This document shows, in pieces, positions 24,958-34,535 of a stretch of DNA of 64,000 nucleotides. How positions within the stretch are numbered: the first letter of the stretch is position 1; the number at the start of each line of letters is the position of its first letter. The notes under the pieces were generated by a model. The model was given only the letters and a program-made list of their open reading frames with translations, made no database searches and was not told the origin of the DNA. The position numbers were made by a program, and so were the translations under genes. This stretch comes from Curtobacterium sp. L6-1 (GTDB lineage: Bacteria > Actinomycetota > Actinomycetes > Actinomycetales > Microbacteriaceae), in the NCBI RefSeq assembly GCF_018885305.1, contig NZ_CP076544.1:2914001-2978000 (forward strand), read 5' to 3'.

Positions 24958-25689
24958 ATGGGGGTCGGAACCAACGATGCCGTCGCTGGGGCGTCGACCA
25001 GGAGCGCGCGTTCGGCTGCTGTCGCGGCTGTCGCTGCTGTCGCGGTCGCGCTGCTCGCCGGGTGCACCGCCGGAGCGAGTCGGCACGGTGTGAGCCACGT
25101 CGGCCCCGAGCCGACGGCGATGACGGTCGAGGACGGGGTCGAGACCTGGGACCTGACGGTGCCGCCCTCGGTCGAGGCGTTCGGGATCGACACCGACGTC
25201 CCGGGGGGAGCGCGGACCCGGGTCGGGGCGTACGCCTCGGAGTCCGGCGGGGGACGCCCGGTGCGGTTCCTGCTCCCCGGCGGCGAGGAGGTCCGGGTGC
25301 AGGCGACCCAGGTGATCTTCGACGCGCTCGACAACGCGCAGGAGGTGACGGACCGGTCGGGCGAGGTGGTCCTGCCGGAGGGGCGGCTGTTCCACCTGCG
25401 CGTGAACACCGTGCCGGTGGAGGGCGCGGAGGCCGGCGTCGACGGGTACCGCGACGTCCTCGAGCAGCTCGACCTGCCGGACACGTCCGTCGGGGAGCTC
25501 CAGGAGAAGATCGCAGCGGCCGACTCGGTCGACCCCGTGGACGCGTCCCAGCGGGTCAGCGTCGGGGCCGACGTGGCGAAGACGGACGGGCTCGACTTCG
25601 GGCCCAGCACGTCGTTCCGGCCGAACGACGAGCCGCTGCGCTTCACCCTCCGGTTGAACGGCGCGTGGGACCCCATCCCGATCCCGTGA
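24958..25689 (+). CDS. Putative lipoprotein of unknown function
   Basis: The 243-residue product has an Ala/Val-rich signal ending in lipobox LLAGC near residue 35. The rest is an acidic soluble domain that ends DPIPIP. ATG 24958 lies seven bases after TAGCAT (24945-24950), predicting a leaderless mRNA; ATG 24949 overlaps that box and is less likely. A second lipoprotein gene follows. Confidence 0.75.
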   Translation: MGVGTNDAVAGASTRSARSAAVAAVAAVAVALLAGCTAGASRHGVSHVGPEPTAMTVEDGVETWDLTVPPSVEAFGIDTDVPGGARTRVGAYASESGGGRPVRFLLPGGEEVRVQATQVIFDALDNAQEVTDRSGEVVLPEGRLFHLRVNTVPVEGAEAGVDGYRDVLEQLDLPDTSVGELQEKIAAADSVDPVDASQRVSVGADVAKTDGLDFGPSTSFRPNDEPLRFTLRLNGAWDPIPIP

Positions 25690-25782
25690 GCGGTCGCCGG
25701 GCCGCTCGGGTCCGCCGGACCGGGTCTTCCCCGGGGCAGTCAGTGCCTGCTACCGTGCGACCACGGACCCGGGGGGGACACG

Positions 25783-26292
25783 ATGCGGACACTGACCACA
25801 CTCTGCGCAGCCGTCGTACTGGCGACCGTGACGATCGGCACGACGGGGTGCACCGACGCACCCGACGGCGGGACGACACCGTCAGCCATCGCGGCGAGGC
25901 CGACGGCGTCCGCGTCGCCGGGGCTGCCGGAGCACCTGGCGATCCTGCACCGGCCCTTCGCCGCGACCGACGCGTTCCCGGAGTCCGAGGTCGCTGCGTC
26001 GACGCTCGAGGAGGTCGTGCCGAACAGCCAGCGTCGCGCCGGCGAGCGGGACGGCACGACCTACTGGGTGGCGGCGGCCTCGAACGGTGGGGCATGTCTG
26101 ATCGCCCTGGACGTGGACCAGGACAGCCCGGACGACTACGGCATGTGCGGCGGGACCCACGTGCCGGCCGCGGAGGTGCTCGTGACCATGGACGGCGACG
26201 ACGGACACCGGGTCTCCCTGGTGTCCGACGGCTACACCGACCGGGGGCCGACGGCGCTGCACGAGGTCGTCCCCAACGTCTGGGGGAACTGA
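25783..26292 (+). CDS. Putative lipoprotein of unknown function
   Basis: The 169-residue product has a signal with lipobox IGTTGC at residue about 23, a Thr/Pro/Ala linker and a domain with two further Cys (GGACLIALD and GMCGGTH) that may pair. GGGGGG sits eight bases upstream; TACCGT near 25752 fits a -10 element with a 25-nt leader. Function unknown. Confidence 0.72.
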   Translation: MRTLTTLCAAVVLATVTIGTTGCTDAPDGGTTPSAIAARPTASASPGLPEHLAILHRPFAATDAFPESEVAASTLEEVVPNSQRRAGERDGTTYWVAAASNGGACLIALDVDQDSPDDYGMCGGTHVPAAEVLVTMDGDDGHRVSLVSDGYTDRGPTALHEVVPNVWGN

Positions 26293-26353
26293 CCTCGACC
26301 GTCCGGACTGCTCACGCGGGCATGCCCGCCGGCGGAGCGTCGGTCCACGACAG

Positions 26354-26602
26354 GTGCTGGACGAGCCGCGTGATCCGCCAGCCCCGGTCCGACCGAGAGA
26401 GCGCGCCGTCCCCGGGATGAGTGACCGGGTCCTCACCGAGCGGCTCGGCGAGTTCGTCGACCTCGGGTTGGTCTCGCGCACGGTGTCGGACGACGGGCCG
26501 GTCAGGTACGAACTGACGGAGCGCGGCGCTGCCATGCGGCCGGCGATCACGGAACTCACGCGGTGGGCGGCGCAGAACCTGAGCCCGACCGACGGGGTGT
26601 GA
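26354..26602 (+). pseudogene. C-terminal remnant of an HxlR-type regulator
   Basis: From about residue 18 the frame matches the second half of the HxlR winged helix (VPGMSDRVLTERL, then LVSRTV and YELTERGAAMRPAI, ending W-A). The preceding part, where HxlR proteins have the first helices and a Cys, is absent. It sits between the lipoprotein and the GntR operon and is probably a non-functional fragment. Confidence 0.6.
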
Positions 26603-26672
26603 CCGGGCGCTGCAGCCCTGTCCGGGCACGTCGACCTCGACGGGAGCCGGACACCACGGACGCTGCGCTCCC

Positions 26673-26689
26673 TGTACAAGTCTTGTACA
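26673..26689. promoter_or_regulatory. Perfect 17-bp palindrome, operator of the GntR regulator
   Basis: TGTACAAGTCTTGTACA has two perfect 8-bp arms. It sits three bases upstream of the TAGTCT box (26692-26697) that is seven bases from the gntR ATG. A bound dimer would block the promoter, indicating autorepression and control of the downstream operon. Confidence 0.75.
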
Positions 26690-26704
26690 TGTAGTCTCCT
26701 CGGC

Positions 26705-27415
26705 ATGCCCGTTTCACCGAAGCGACGCCTCGTCGCCGACGCCCTGCGCGACGCGATCGCGACCGGTCGGTACGCGACGGGCCAGCGCCTCCCCGGCGAG
26801 CACGACCTGGCCGAGCGGTTCGCCGTCAGCCGGGGCACCGTCCGCGCCGCGCTCGCCGACCTGGCCGACGAGGAGTACATCGCCATCCACGGCGGCATCG
26901 GCTCGGTCGTCACCTTCGACGGTGCCGCGCTCGATCCGCGCAGCGGATGGGCCCGCTCGCTCGAGGCGACCGGGACGGAGGTCGCCGTCCGCGTCCTCCG
27001 CATCGCCGCCGTGAGCGCCCCGGCCCTCGCCGCGGAGCTCGGGCTCGACGACGCCGACTTCGTCGCCGTCGACCGCGTCCGCCACGTGGTCGGTGGTCCG
27101 GACATCTCCCTGGAACGCAGCCTGGTGCCGCCGGTCGGGAGGCTCGCCCGCGCCGTCGACGAGGGTCTGGTCGACGGGTCGCTCACCGCCACGATCGCGG
27201 AGACGGGCCTCGTGCCGGCGCTCGCCGAGCAGTGGGTCGACGTGCTCCCGCTGACGGAGGAGGACGCGGTGCTCCTCCACAGGACGGCGGGGGAGCCGTT
27301 CCTCCACAGCCGACGCGTCTCGCGCACGGCCGACGGCACCTTCGTCGAGGCTGTCGACAGCCTGCTCGACCCGAGCCGGTTCCGCATCCACATGACGTTC
27401 GGGAGCGCACGATGA
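26705..27415 (+). CDS. GntR/HutC-family transcriptional regulator
   Basis: The 236-residue protein has an N-terminal GntR winged helix (LPGEHDLAERFAVSRGTVRAALADL) and a UTRA ligand-binding domain, the HutC subfamily that senses sugars or nucleoside-like metabolites. Leaderless start after TAGTCT. Its stop overlaps the next ATG (ATGA). By position it corresponds to E. coli YegW, also a HutC-type regulator beside an ADP-ribosylglycohydrolase and a kinase. Confidence 0.9.
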   Translation: MPVSPKRRLVADALRDAIATGRYATGQRLPGEHDLAERFAVSRGTVRAALADLADEEYIAIHGGIGSVVTFDGAALDPRSGWARSLEATGTEVAVRVLRIAAVSAPALAAELGLDDADFVAVDRVRHVVGGPDISLERSLVPPVGRLARAVDEGLVDGSLTATIAETGLVPALAEQWVDVLPLTEEDAVLLHRTAGEPFLHSRRVSRTADGTFVEAVDSLLDPSRFRIHMTFGSAR

Positions 27416-28437
27416 CGACGACCAGCACCGCCGCCGAGCACGCCCTCGCCGCCTTCCGGGGCCTTGCGATCGGCGACGCGCTCGGCATGCCGACGCAGTC
27501 GATGTCGCTCGAGCAGATCCGCGCCGACCACGGGACGATCAGCGGGTTCGTCGATGCCGGGCCGAACCAGCGCATCGCCCACGGCATGCCGGCGGGCAGC
27601 ATCACCGACGACACCGAGCAGGCCGTCCTCGTCGCCGAGCTGCTCGTGCAGGGGCAGGGTCGGCTGGACCCCGTCGACTTCGCCCGTGCGCTCATCGACT
27701 GGGAGCGTGCCATGGCGGCCAAGGGCTCCCTCGACCTGCTGGGGCCGAGCACCAAGACCGCCGTGCAGCGCATCCTCGACGGTGTCCCCGCGGCTGACGC
27801 GGGCTCGACGGGGACGACGAACGGCGCCGCGATGCGGATCACCCCGGTCGGGATCGCGACACCGCTCGGCGTCGGCGCAGCCGGGCTGACCGCGCTGGTG
27901 GACGCCGTGCAGGACGCCTGCCGGGTCACGCACGACACCGGGCTCGGCATCGCGGGGGCCAGCGCCGTCGCGGCAGCGGTCTCGGCCGGCATCGACGGAG
28001 CCACGCGTGCCGAGGCCCTCGACGTCGCGGTCGCCGCCGCCCGGATCGGTGCGACCCGCGGGCACTGGGTCGCCGGTGGTTCGATCGCCGAGCGCGTCGA
28101 CTGGGCCCGCGGCCACCTGCCGACCGTCCCGGCGGCCCAGCGGACCGACGCGGTGTCCGGTCTGATCGGCACCAGCGTCGCCTCGCAGGAGTCCGTCGTC
28201 GCCGCCCTGGCGCTCGTCGCGCTCGACCTCGACCCGTGGCAGACCGTGTGCACGGCGGCCGGCATCGGCGGCGACACCGACACGATCGCGGCCATGGCCG
28301 GTGCCGTCCTCGGTGCCGTCCACGGCGCCGAGGCCTGGTCCGCCGACGCCGTCCGCCAGGTCGAGACAGTCAACGACCTGCAGCTCGAGGCGCTCACCAC
28401 GCAGCTCCTCGACCTCCGCTCCAGCTCCGGCCGGTAG
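27412..28437 (+). CDS. ADP-ribosylglycohydrolase-family protein (YegU-like)
   Basis: The 341-residue protein is an all-helical ARH-fold hydrolase. It has the N-terminal metal motif SITDDTEQ (about residues 63-70), AFRGLAIGDALGMPTQ, NGAAMRITPVG and the C-terminal motif GGDTDTIA. In this fold paired Asp residues bind two Mg ions and cleave N-glycosidic bonds. Context (permease and PfkB kinase in one operon) points to a free nucleoside or N-glycoside as substrate rather than ADP-ribosylated protein. Function is inferred. Confidence 0.88.
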   Translation: MTTTSTAAEHALAAFRGLAIGDALGMPTQSMSLEQIRADHGTISGFVDAGPNQRIAHGMPAGSITDDTEQAVLVAELLVQGQGRLDPVDFARALIDWERAMAAKGSLDLLGPSTKTAVQRILDGVPAADAGSTGTTNGAAMRITPVGIATPLGVGAAGLTALVDAVQDACRVTHDTGLGIAGASAVAAAVSAGIDGATRAEALDVAVAAARIGATRGHWVAGGSIAERVDWARGHLPTVPAAQRTDAVSGLIGTSVASQESVVAALALVALDLDPWQTVCTAAGIGGDTDTIAAMAGAVLGAVHGAEAWSADAVRQVETVNDLQLEALTTQLLDLRSSSGR

Positions 28438-28448
28438 CGCCCCGTACC

Positions 28449-28483
28449 GCCGGGCGGCGGTTCCCCCCTTGCCGCCGCCCGGC
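28449..28483 (+). terminator. Intra-operon hairpin before the permease gene
   Basis: 12-bp perfect arms GCCGGGCGGCGG and CCGCCGCCCGGC with an 11-nt C-rich loop lie in the 84-bp gap inside the operon. They could attenuate or stabilise the mRNA. A two-codon frame (ATGACGTAA, 28503-28511) lies just before the permease RBS. Confidence 0.55.
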
Positions 28484-28521
28484 TTCCCCCTCGCACCCTT
28501 CCGATGACGTAAGAGGACCTG

Positions 28522-30030
28522 ATGACGATCACCCCGACCGACGCCGGCACCCGCTCCGGCACCCTGACCACCGTCGAACAGCGCGGCATCGAGCCCGTCC
28601 CGGTCGCCGAACGCACGGGGACGCCCGGGGCGCTGTTCTGGGTCTGGTTCGCGGCGAACATCTCGATCCTCGGGCTGCCCCTCGGCGCCACCCTCGTCGC
28701 GTTCCAGGGCCTGACCGTCTGGCAGGCGCTGCTCGTCGCCGTCATCGGCGCCGCGGGGTCGTTCGCCGTCGTCGGCGTCATCTCCATCGCCGGTCGTCGC
28801 GGCGGAGCACCCGGCCTGACCCTGAGCCGCGCGGTGTTCGGCGTCCGCGGGAACGTCGGCCCGACCGCCGTCTCGCTCCTCAGCCGCCTGGGCTGGGAGA
28901 CCGTGAACACGACGACGGCCGCGTTCGTGCTGCTGTCGCTGTTCGCGATCCTGTTCGGCACCGACGGTGGGTCGAAGGCACACCCGGTGGTCACGATCGT
29001 GGCGATCCTGGTGTTCGTCGCCGCGACCGTGCTCATCTCGGGGCTCGGGCACGCGTTCATCGTCGCCGTGCAGAAGTGGGCGACGTGGGTCTTCGGCGCC
29101 CTCAACGTCTTCGTGGCCGTGTTCCTCGTCGCCCGGATCGACTGGGACGTCGTCGGTGCGCAGCCCGCGGGTCCCGTCGCCGCGATGGTGATCGGGATCG
29201 GCACCATCGCCGCGGGGACCGGCATCGGGTGGGCCACCGCCGGCGCCGACATCGCCCGGTACACGCGCACGAGCGTCCGCGCCGGCAAGCTCGTCGCCGC
29301 GAGTGCGGCCGGTGCGGGCATCCCGCTCGTCGTCCTGGTCGGGCTCGGCTCGCTGGTGTCCGCCGGCGACCCGACCCTGGCGCAGGCCGGTGACCCGGTC
29401 GCCGCGATCCGCGACATGCTGCCCAGCTGGATGGCGGTGCCGTACCTGATCGCCGCGTTCGGTGGGCTGCTGCTCTCGAACCACCTGTCGGTGTACTCGG
29501 CGAGCCTCACCACGCTGACCCTCGGCGTGAAGGTGCCCCGCGTGTGGGCGGTCGCGGTCGACGTCGTCATCACCACGCTCGGCGCCATGTACTTCATGCT
29601 CGTCGCCGACGGCTTCTACGCCCCGTTCATCACCTTCATCTCGGTGCTCGCCGTGCCGATCACGGCCTGGCTCGGCGTCTTCATCGCCGACATGCTCCGC
29701 CGCACCTGGTACGACCCGGCAGCGTTGCTCGACCTGGGCCGTGGTGGCCGCTACTGGTACGGGGGTGGGGTCGCCTGGCGCGCGGTCGTCGCCTGGGTCG
29801 GTGCGATCGTCGTCGGCTTCCTGTTCACGAACGTCCAGGTGGGCGACGCAGACCCGGTGTTCGTCGGCGCGTTCTCGGACACGTGGATCGGCGCGAACGG
29901 CCTCGGCTGGGTCGTCACGTTCATCGTCGCGGCCGCCGTCTACCTGCTCACCGGCGGCCCCCGCGGGACGCTGCACGAGCAGCCCGACGAGTCCGCCCCG
30001 CTCCCGCACACCGAGCACACCGTCCGATGA
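28522..30030 (+). CDS. NCS1-family purine/pyrimidine (cytosine) permease
   Basis: The 502-residue protein has about 12 membrane helices and NCS1 hallmarks: FWVWFAANISILGLPLGATL at the start of TM1, GRRGGAPGLTLSRAVFG, the LGWETVNTTTAA helix and ADIARYTR. NCS1 carriers import nucleobases or related compounds by cation symport. AGAGGA precedes the ATG, and its stop overlaps the kinase start. In E. coli the equivalent slot is held by the unrelated nucleoside transporter YegT. Confidence 0.9.
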   Translation: MTITPTDAGTRSGTLTTVEQRGIEPVPVAERTGTPGALFWVWFAANISILGLPLGATLVAFQGLTVWQALLVAVIGAAGSFAVVGVISIAGRRGGAPGLTLSRAVFGVRGNVGPTAVSLLSRLGWETVNTTTAAFVLLSLFAILFGTDGGSKAHPVVTIVAILVFVAATVLISGLGHAFIVAVQKWATWVFGALNVFVAVFLVARIDWDVVGAQPAGPVAAMVIGIGTIAAGTGIGWATAGADIARYTRTSVRAGKLVAASAAGAGIPLVVLVGLGSLVSAGDPTLAQAGDPVAAIRDMLPSWMAVPYLIAAFGGLLLSNHLSVYSASLTTLTLGVKVPRVWAVAVDVVITTLGAMYFMLVADGFYAPFITFISVLAVPITAWLGVFIADMLRRTWYDPAALLDLGRGGRYWYGGGVAWRAVVAWVGAIVVGFLFTNVQVGDADPVFVGAFSDTWIGANGLGWVVTFIVAAAVYLLTGGPRGTLHEQPDESAPLPHTEHTVR

Positions 30031-30947
30031 GCCGCCTCGTCTCGGTCGGCAACGTCGTCGTCGACATCGTCATGCGCATCGACGCACTGCCCGAGCCCGG
30101 TGGCGACGTCATCGCCGACGGCTCGGAGATCACCGCCGGCGGTGGCCTGAACACGATGGTCGCCGCCCGGCGCGACGGCACGGACGTCGTCTTCGCCGGC
30201 CAGTACGGCACCGGCCCGTTCGGCGACGTCGTCCGCCGCGCACTGACCGAATCGGGCGTCACCGTCGTGCAGCCCGGGCTCCCGGACGTCGACAGCGGGT
30301 ACTGCGTGGCGTTCGTGGACGCCACGACCGAGCGCACCTTCGTCACGAGCGTCGGCGCAGAGGGGCAGCTCACCCGGACCGACCTCGACCGCGTCGACCT
30401 CCGCGCCGACGACGTCGTCTTCGTCTCCGGCTACGGGTTGGCACACCCGGCGAACGGTGCCGCGATCGCGTCCTGGCTGGAGACGGTACCGCCGTCGGTG
30501 CGGGTCGTCCTCGACCCCTCACCCCTCGTCGACGCCCTGCCGGCGCAGGTCCTGGCGACGGTCTCGGCCCGCTCCGACGTGGTCAGTGCCAACAGCCGGG
30601 AGGCGCGGCTCATGTCCCCGATGTCGGCCACCCTCGCCGAGGCCGCAACCGCCATCGCCGCGGCCGCGCGGGGGACCGCGCTGGTCCGGGACGGCGCCGA
30701 CGGGTGCTGGGTGGTCGACGCCGGCAGCGCGCCCGTCCTGGTCCCGGGGTTCCCGGTCGACGCGGTCGACACGAACGGGGCGGGAGACGCACACGCCGGT
30801 GTACTGGTGGCGGCGCTGGGACGTGGGGCGGGCCTCCTGGACGCGGTCCGACGTGCCAACGCGGCGGCGGCGCTCGCGGTGACCCGCCGCGGACCGGCGA
30901 CCGCGCCGACGGCCGCCGAGACGGACGCGCTGCTCGCCGCGGGGTGA
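30027..30947 (+). CDS. PfkB-family carbohydrate/nucleoside kinase (YegV-like)
   Basis: The 306-residue kinase has the N-terminal PfkB signature GGGLNTMVAARRDG with the strand SVGNVVVDIVM. The C-terminal signature is VDTNGAGDAHAGVLVAAL, where the Asp of GAGD is the catalytic base. It should phosphorylate the sugar released by, or the nucleoside imported with, its operon partners. ATGA overlap with the permease. Confidence 0.92.
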   Translation: MSRLVSVGNVVVDIVMRIDALPEPGGDVIADGSEITAGGGLNTMVAARRDGTDVVFAGQYGTGPFGDVVRRALTESGVTVVQPGLPDVDSGYCVAFVDATTERTFVTSVGAEGQLTRTDLDRVDLRADDVVFVSGYGLAHPANGAAIASWLETVPPSVRVVLDPSPLVDALPAQVLATVSARSDVVSANSREARLMSPMSATLAEAATAIAAAARGTALVRDGADGCWVVDAGSAPVLVPGFPVDAVDTNGAGDAHAGVLVAALGRGAGLLDAVRRANAAAALAVTRRGPATAPTAAETDALLAAG

Positions 30948-31129
30948 GCCCGCGCCGGTCCGCCGGTCGCAGCGCCCGACGGCGTCCGTCGGTCTGCGTT
31001 CTGCGGACCAGCCCGAGTGGCAGTGTTTCCCGGCCGTCAAGTGTTGGTTACGAGCCGGTTTCCCACGCCCGCACGGCACCGATGCTCCTCGAAGCTTCCT
31101 CATGAGAACCCCTTCACACGAGGAGCCCC

Positions 31130-34100
31130 TTGTCCAGAACCCTGTCCCGGAGCCGGCTCGCCGCCCTGGCGATCACCGCCATGCTGACTCCCGCCCTGGC
31201 CCTGACCGCAGTCCCTGCGTTCGCGGCACCCGCCCCTGATCCCGTCGTCGCCTCCGGTGACGGCTGGGACGTGACCACCACACCCGGCGGGTACCTCGTG
31301 TCCCTCGACCTGGACGAACCACTGCCGATGGTCGACGACGCCCCCACGCTCGTCGTGGACGGCGAACCCGTCGGTCTCGCGACCGAGTCGGCGGACGGGA
31401 AGACGCTCGAGGTCCTCACCACCGATCGGTCCGTCGCCGGTGCGTCCGACGTGACCAAGGCGTGGTCCAGCGGGGACGCCGAGAAGGCGACCGAGACGAC
31501 GACGGCTCCGGTCACGCCGCCCGTCCCCGAGAACCGGACGCTGCGGCGCCAGATGAAGTCGCTCGCGACCCCGGCCGCAGTGGACGACCCGTCGACCCCC
31601 GGCGCCTACACGGTGACCGAAGCCGAGTACGACTTCGGCGACCAGGCGGTCCCGCTCGCGGCGATCGGCGGCATCCGCGGCGAGCTCACCGGGAAGATGT
31701 ACCTGACGAGCGCCGCGGGCAAGCGGCCGACGGTCGTGCTGCTGCACGGTCGGCACACCTCGTGCTCCGGCACCGGCGCGAACCCGCTCCGCTGGCCGTG
31801 CGGTCCGACGCAGATGAACGTCCGGTCGTACCTCGGGTACGAGGGCACCGCGCGGGCGCTCGCCACCCGCGGGTACAACGTCGTCTCGATCGCCGCCAAC
31901 GCGGTGAACTCGAACGACAACCAGCTCGCGCTCGACTACGGCGCGCAGGCGCGTGGGCAGCTGGTCCTCGACACGCTGAGCATGCTCCGCACGGCCGACG
32001 CAGGCGGGGCCGTCGCGTACGACGACGTCACGACCGCGACGGACGCGGCCCCGAGCACGACGACGACCCGCACGCTCGACGACGCCCTCGCCCGCGCGAC
32101 CACCCGCACCGACCAGCCGGCCGCCGCCTCGGGCGTGACGGCAGCCTCGCTCCGCGGTCGCTTCGACCTGACGCACGTCGGCATCATGGGCCACTCCCGC
32201 GGCGGTGAGGGCGTCGTCTCGGCGGCCACCCTCAACGAGGCGCTCCCGAAGCCCTTCGGGATCGAGGCGGTCCTGCCGCTCGCCCCCGTCGACTTCGGCC
32301 GCATGACGCTGCCGGACGTGCCCACGGCCGTCTTCCTGCCGTACTGCGACGGCGACGTGTCGAACCAGCAGGGGCAGCACTTCATCGACGACTCCCGGCA
32401 CGCGTTCGGTGACGAGGTCCTCCGCTCCGCAGTGTGGGTGATGGGGGCGAACCACAACTTCTTCAACACCGTGTGGACCCCGGGCCTGTACCCGGCGGCC
32501 ACGGGCGACGACTGGCGGACGAGCGACACCACCTCCACCTGCTCGACGACCGACCCCACCCGCCTCACCGCGGCGCAGCAGTACCAGGTCGGCGTCAGCT
32601 ACATGACCGGCTTCTTCCGCCTGACCATGGGCGGCGAGACCCAGTTCCAGTCGATGTTCGACGGTTCGGTCAAGCCCGCGACCACCGCGACGCCGTTCGC
32701 CGACGTCCGGACCACGGCCACGCAGCCGACCTCGAAGACGAAGCTCGTCACCGACTTCACGAAGTCGAGCTCACTCGTCCGCACCGTCGGGGGTGCCACG
32801 GCCGCGGTCTGCTCGAACCTGACCGGTCGCACGCTGCCGCAGTCGAACCCGTTCTGTGCCACCACCAAGGCCTCGGCCCAGGTCCCGCACTGGACGCCCG
32901 GCTCGTTCGCGCCGAACGTCCCCGCGTTCCCGACCACCCGGTTCCTGTGGACCGGTGCCTCCGCCACCGACCCGGCAGTGCCGAGCACCGGTGAACTCCG
33001 CGTCTCGGTCCCCGCTGCGGCACGCAACGTCTCCGACAGCACGCAGCTCACGCTGAAGACCGCGCCCGACGAGGCCGTGCCCACCGGCACCGACTTCCGG
33101 ATCACCGTCCTCGACGGCTCCGGTGGCAGCTGGTCGACCGCCGCCTCGGCGATCAACCCGCTCGCCGTCAACCGGATGCCCGGCGGCACGAACACGACGC
33201 TCAACAAGATCGTCCTGCAGCAGCTCACGATCCCCACGTCGTCGATGACCGATCTGGACCTCACCGACGTCCGCGAGGTCCGCCTCACCGCGGGCGTCGG
33301 CGCCGACGGCACCGGCACGGGCGGGGTCTACCTGTCCGACCTGGCGTTCGACACCCCCAGCGTCGGCACCGCGGTCGCCCGGACGCGCACCACGGTGGAC
33401 GTCACCCCGACCGCGGTGGAGGAGGGCGCCGGCCCGGGCACCGCCGACGTCGCCGTCTCCCTGTCGCGTGCCGAGACCCGTCCCGTCACCGCGTACGTCA
33501 GCGTCCTCGGCTCGGCGACCGGCACCGTGGGCGTCGGCATGGAACGCGTGACCTTCGCGCCCGGCGAGACCTGCCGCGCGGTCACCGTGCCGACGGCCGG
33601 CAACACCACCGCCTCGGCGACGCCCAGCTCCGCCCTGAAGGTGAGCGTCACGAACACCAGCAACGCCGTCATGGGCGCGTCCGCGTTCACGAACCTCACG
33701 GTCCGCGAGGACGACGGCGTCACGGCGCCGGCGAAGGCGATCGCACCGGTCGGGAAGCAGGGCGACGTGTGCGCCGAGCGCGCCGCTGCCTCCGCACCGG
33801 TGGCGCTCGGTACCTCCGCGGCCAAGGTCGTGCGGGGCGGGTCGGTGCTGCTCACGGGCACCGGCTTCCGCCAGGGCGAGGGAGTGACCTTCCGTTCCGG
33901 AGAGACGGTCGTCGACACGGCCGTCGCCGGGTCGAGCGGCGCGGTCGCCGGCACGCTGCCGATCCCGGCCGACGCCGACCTCGGTGCACTCGCCGTGTCC
34001 GCCGTCGGCGCGGGTTCCGGCCGGGAGGCCCGGGCCACCGTCACCGTCGTCACGACGCCGGCCACACCGAAGCTCGCGCTGAAGCCCGGCAGCCGGGCGA

Positions 34101-34345
34101 CCGTCGTCGGGTCGTGGAAGGTCGGCGGCACCGTCACCGCGAAGACCGGCTCCTGGAACACGAGCGGGATCACGTTCAGCTACAAGTGGTCCCGAGACGG
34201 GAAGTCGATCCCCGGGGCGACGAAGGCCACCTACAAGACGACGTCGAAGGACGTCGGCGAACGGCTGACGGTCACGGTCACCGCGAAGAAGTCCGGCTCC
34301 ACGAGCGGGACGACGACCGCGATGTCGGGACGCATCCGCAAGTAG
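31130..34345 (+). CDS. Large secreted alpha/beta hydrolase with C-terminal Ig-like modules
   Basis: The 1071-residue protein starts with TTG after AGGAG and has a Sec signal ending AFAAPAP. The hydrolase core has VVLLHGRHTSCSG (oxyanion region), GYNVVSIAANAVNSND, the nucleophile elbow GHSRGGEGV near residue 355, the acid region FLPYCDGDVSNQQG and GANHNFFN with a candidate catalytic His. A lectin-like and Calx-beta-type region (about 620-870) is followed by surface modules ending in GSWNTSGITFSYKWSRDGK and KATYKTTSKDVG. It is probably an extracellular esterase or depolymerase; substrate unknown. Confidence 0.82.
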   Translation: MSRTLSRSRLAALAITAMLTPALALTAVPAFAAPAPDPVVASGDGWDVTTTPGGYLVSLDLDEPLPMVDDAPTLVVDGEPVGLATESADGKTLEVLTTDRSVAGASDVTKAWSSGDAEKATETTTAPVTPPVPENRTLRRQMKSLATPAAVDDPSTPGAYTVTEAEYDFGDQAVPLAAIGGIRGELTGKMYLTSAAGKRPTVVLLHGRHTSCSGTGANPLRWPCGPTQMNVRSYLGYEGTARALATRGYNVVSIAANAVNSNDNQLALDYGAQARGQLVLDTLSMLRTADAGGAVAYDDVTTATDAAPSTTTTRTLDDALARATTRTDQPAAASGVTAASLRGRFDLTHVGIMGHSRGGEGVVSAATLNEALPKPFGIEAVLPLAPVDFGRMTLPDVPTAVFLPYCDGDVSNQQGQHFIDDSRHAFGDEVLRSAVWVMGANHNFFNTVWTPGLYPAATGDDWRTSDTTSTCSTTDPTRLTAAQQYQVGVSYMTGFFRLTMGGETQFQSMFDGSVKPATTATPFADVRTTATQPTSKTKLVTDFTKSSSLVRTVGGATAAVCSNLTGRTLPQSNPFCATTKASAQVPHWTPGSFAPNVPAFPTTRFLWTGASATDPAVPSTGELRVSVPAAARNVSDSTQLTLKTAPDEAVPTGTDFRITVLDGSGGSWSTAASAINPLAVNRMPGGTNTTLNKIVLQQLTIPTSSMTDLDLTDVREVRLTAGVGADGTGTGGVYLSDLAFDTPSVGTAVARTRTTVDVTPTAVEEGAGPGTADVAVSLSRAETRPVTAYVSVLGSATGTVGVGMERVTFAPGETCRAVTVPTAGNTTASATPSSALKVSVTNTSNAVMGASAFTNLTVREDDGVTAPAKAIAPVGKQGDVCAERAAASAPVALGTSAAKVVRGGSVLLTGTGFRQGEGVTFRSGETVVDTAVAGSSGAVAGTLPIPADADLGALAVSAVGAGSGREARATVTVVTTPATPKLALKPGSRATVVGSWKVGGTVTAKTGSWNTSGITFSYKWSRDGKSIPGATKATYKTTSKDVGERLTVTVTAKKSGSTSGTTTAMSGRIRK

Positions 34346-34357
34346 TACCGACCTGAT

Positions 34358-34398
34358 CGACGAGGGCGGGTGGTCCTGGGACCCCCCGCCCTCCGTCG
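34358..34398 (+). terminator. Hairpin terminator after the secreted hydrolase
   Basis: CGACG and GGGCGGG-type arms pair with CCCGCCC and CGTCG around a GGTCCTGGGACC centre, 13 bp after the stop. Confidence 0.75.
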
Positions 34399-34535
34399 TG
34401 GGGCGCCCCGTCGTCCGGCTGCGCACGGGACCGCTGCACCCCCGGGCCGGCGACGGGTGTCGGGTGGGTGGACGGACGTCGTCGGCGGGCGGTAGCGTCG
34501 GACCGGGCACGGGGTGCGCCCGAGGGGGGACAGGC

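Noticed and set aside
25882..30018. Minus-strand frame of about 1380 codons opposite the yeg-like operon
   Set aside because: Same cause: low-complexity Arg/Asp/Gly translation opposite four genes with clear families and translational coupling.
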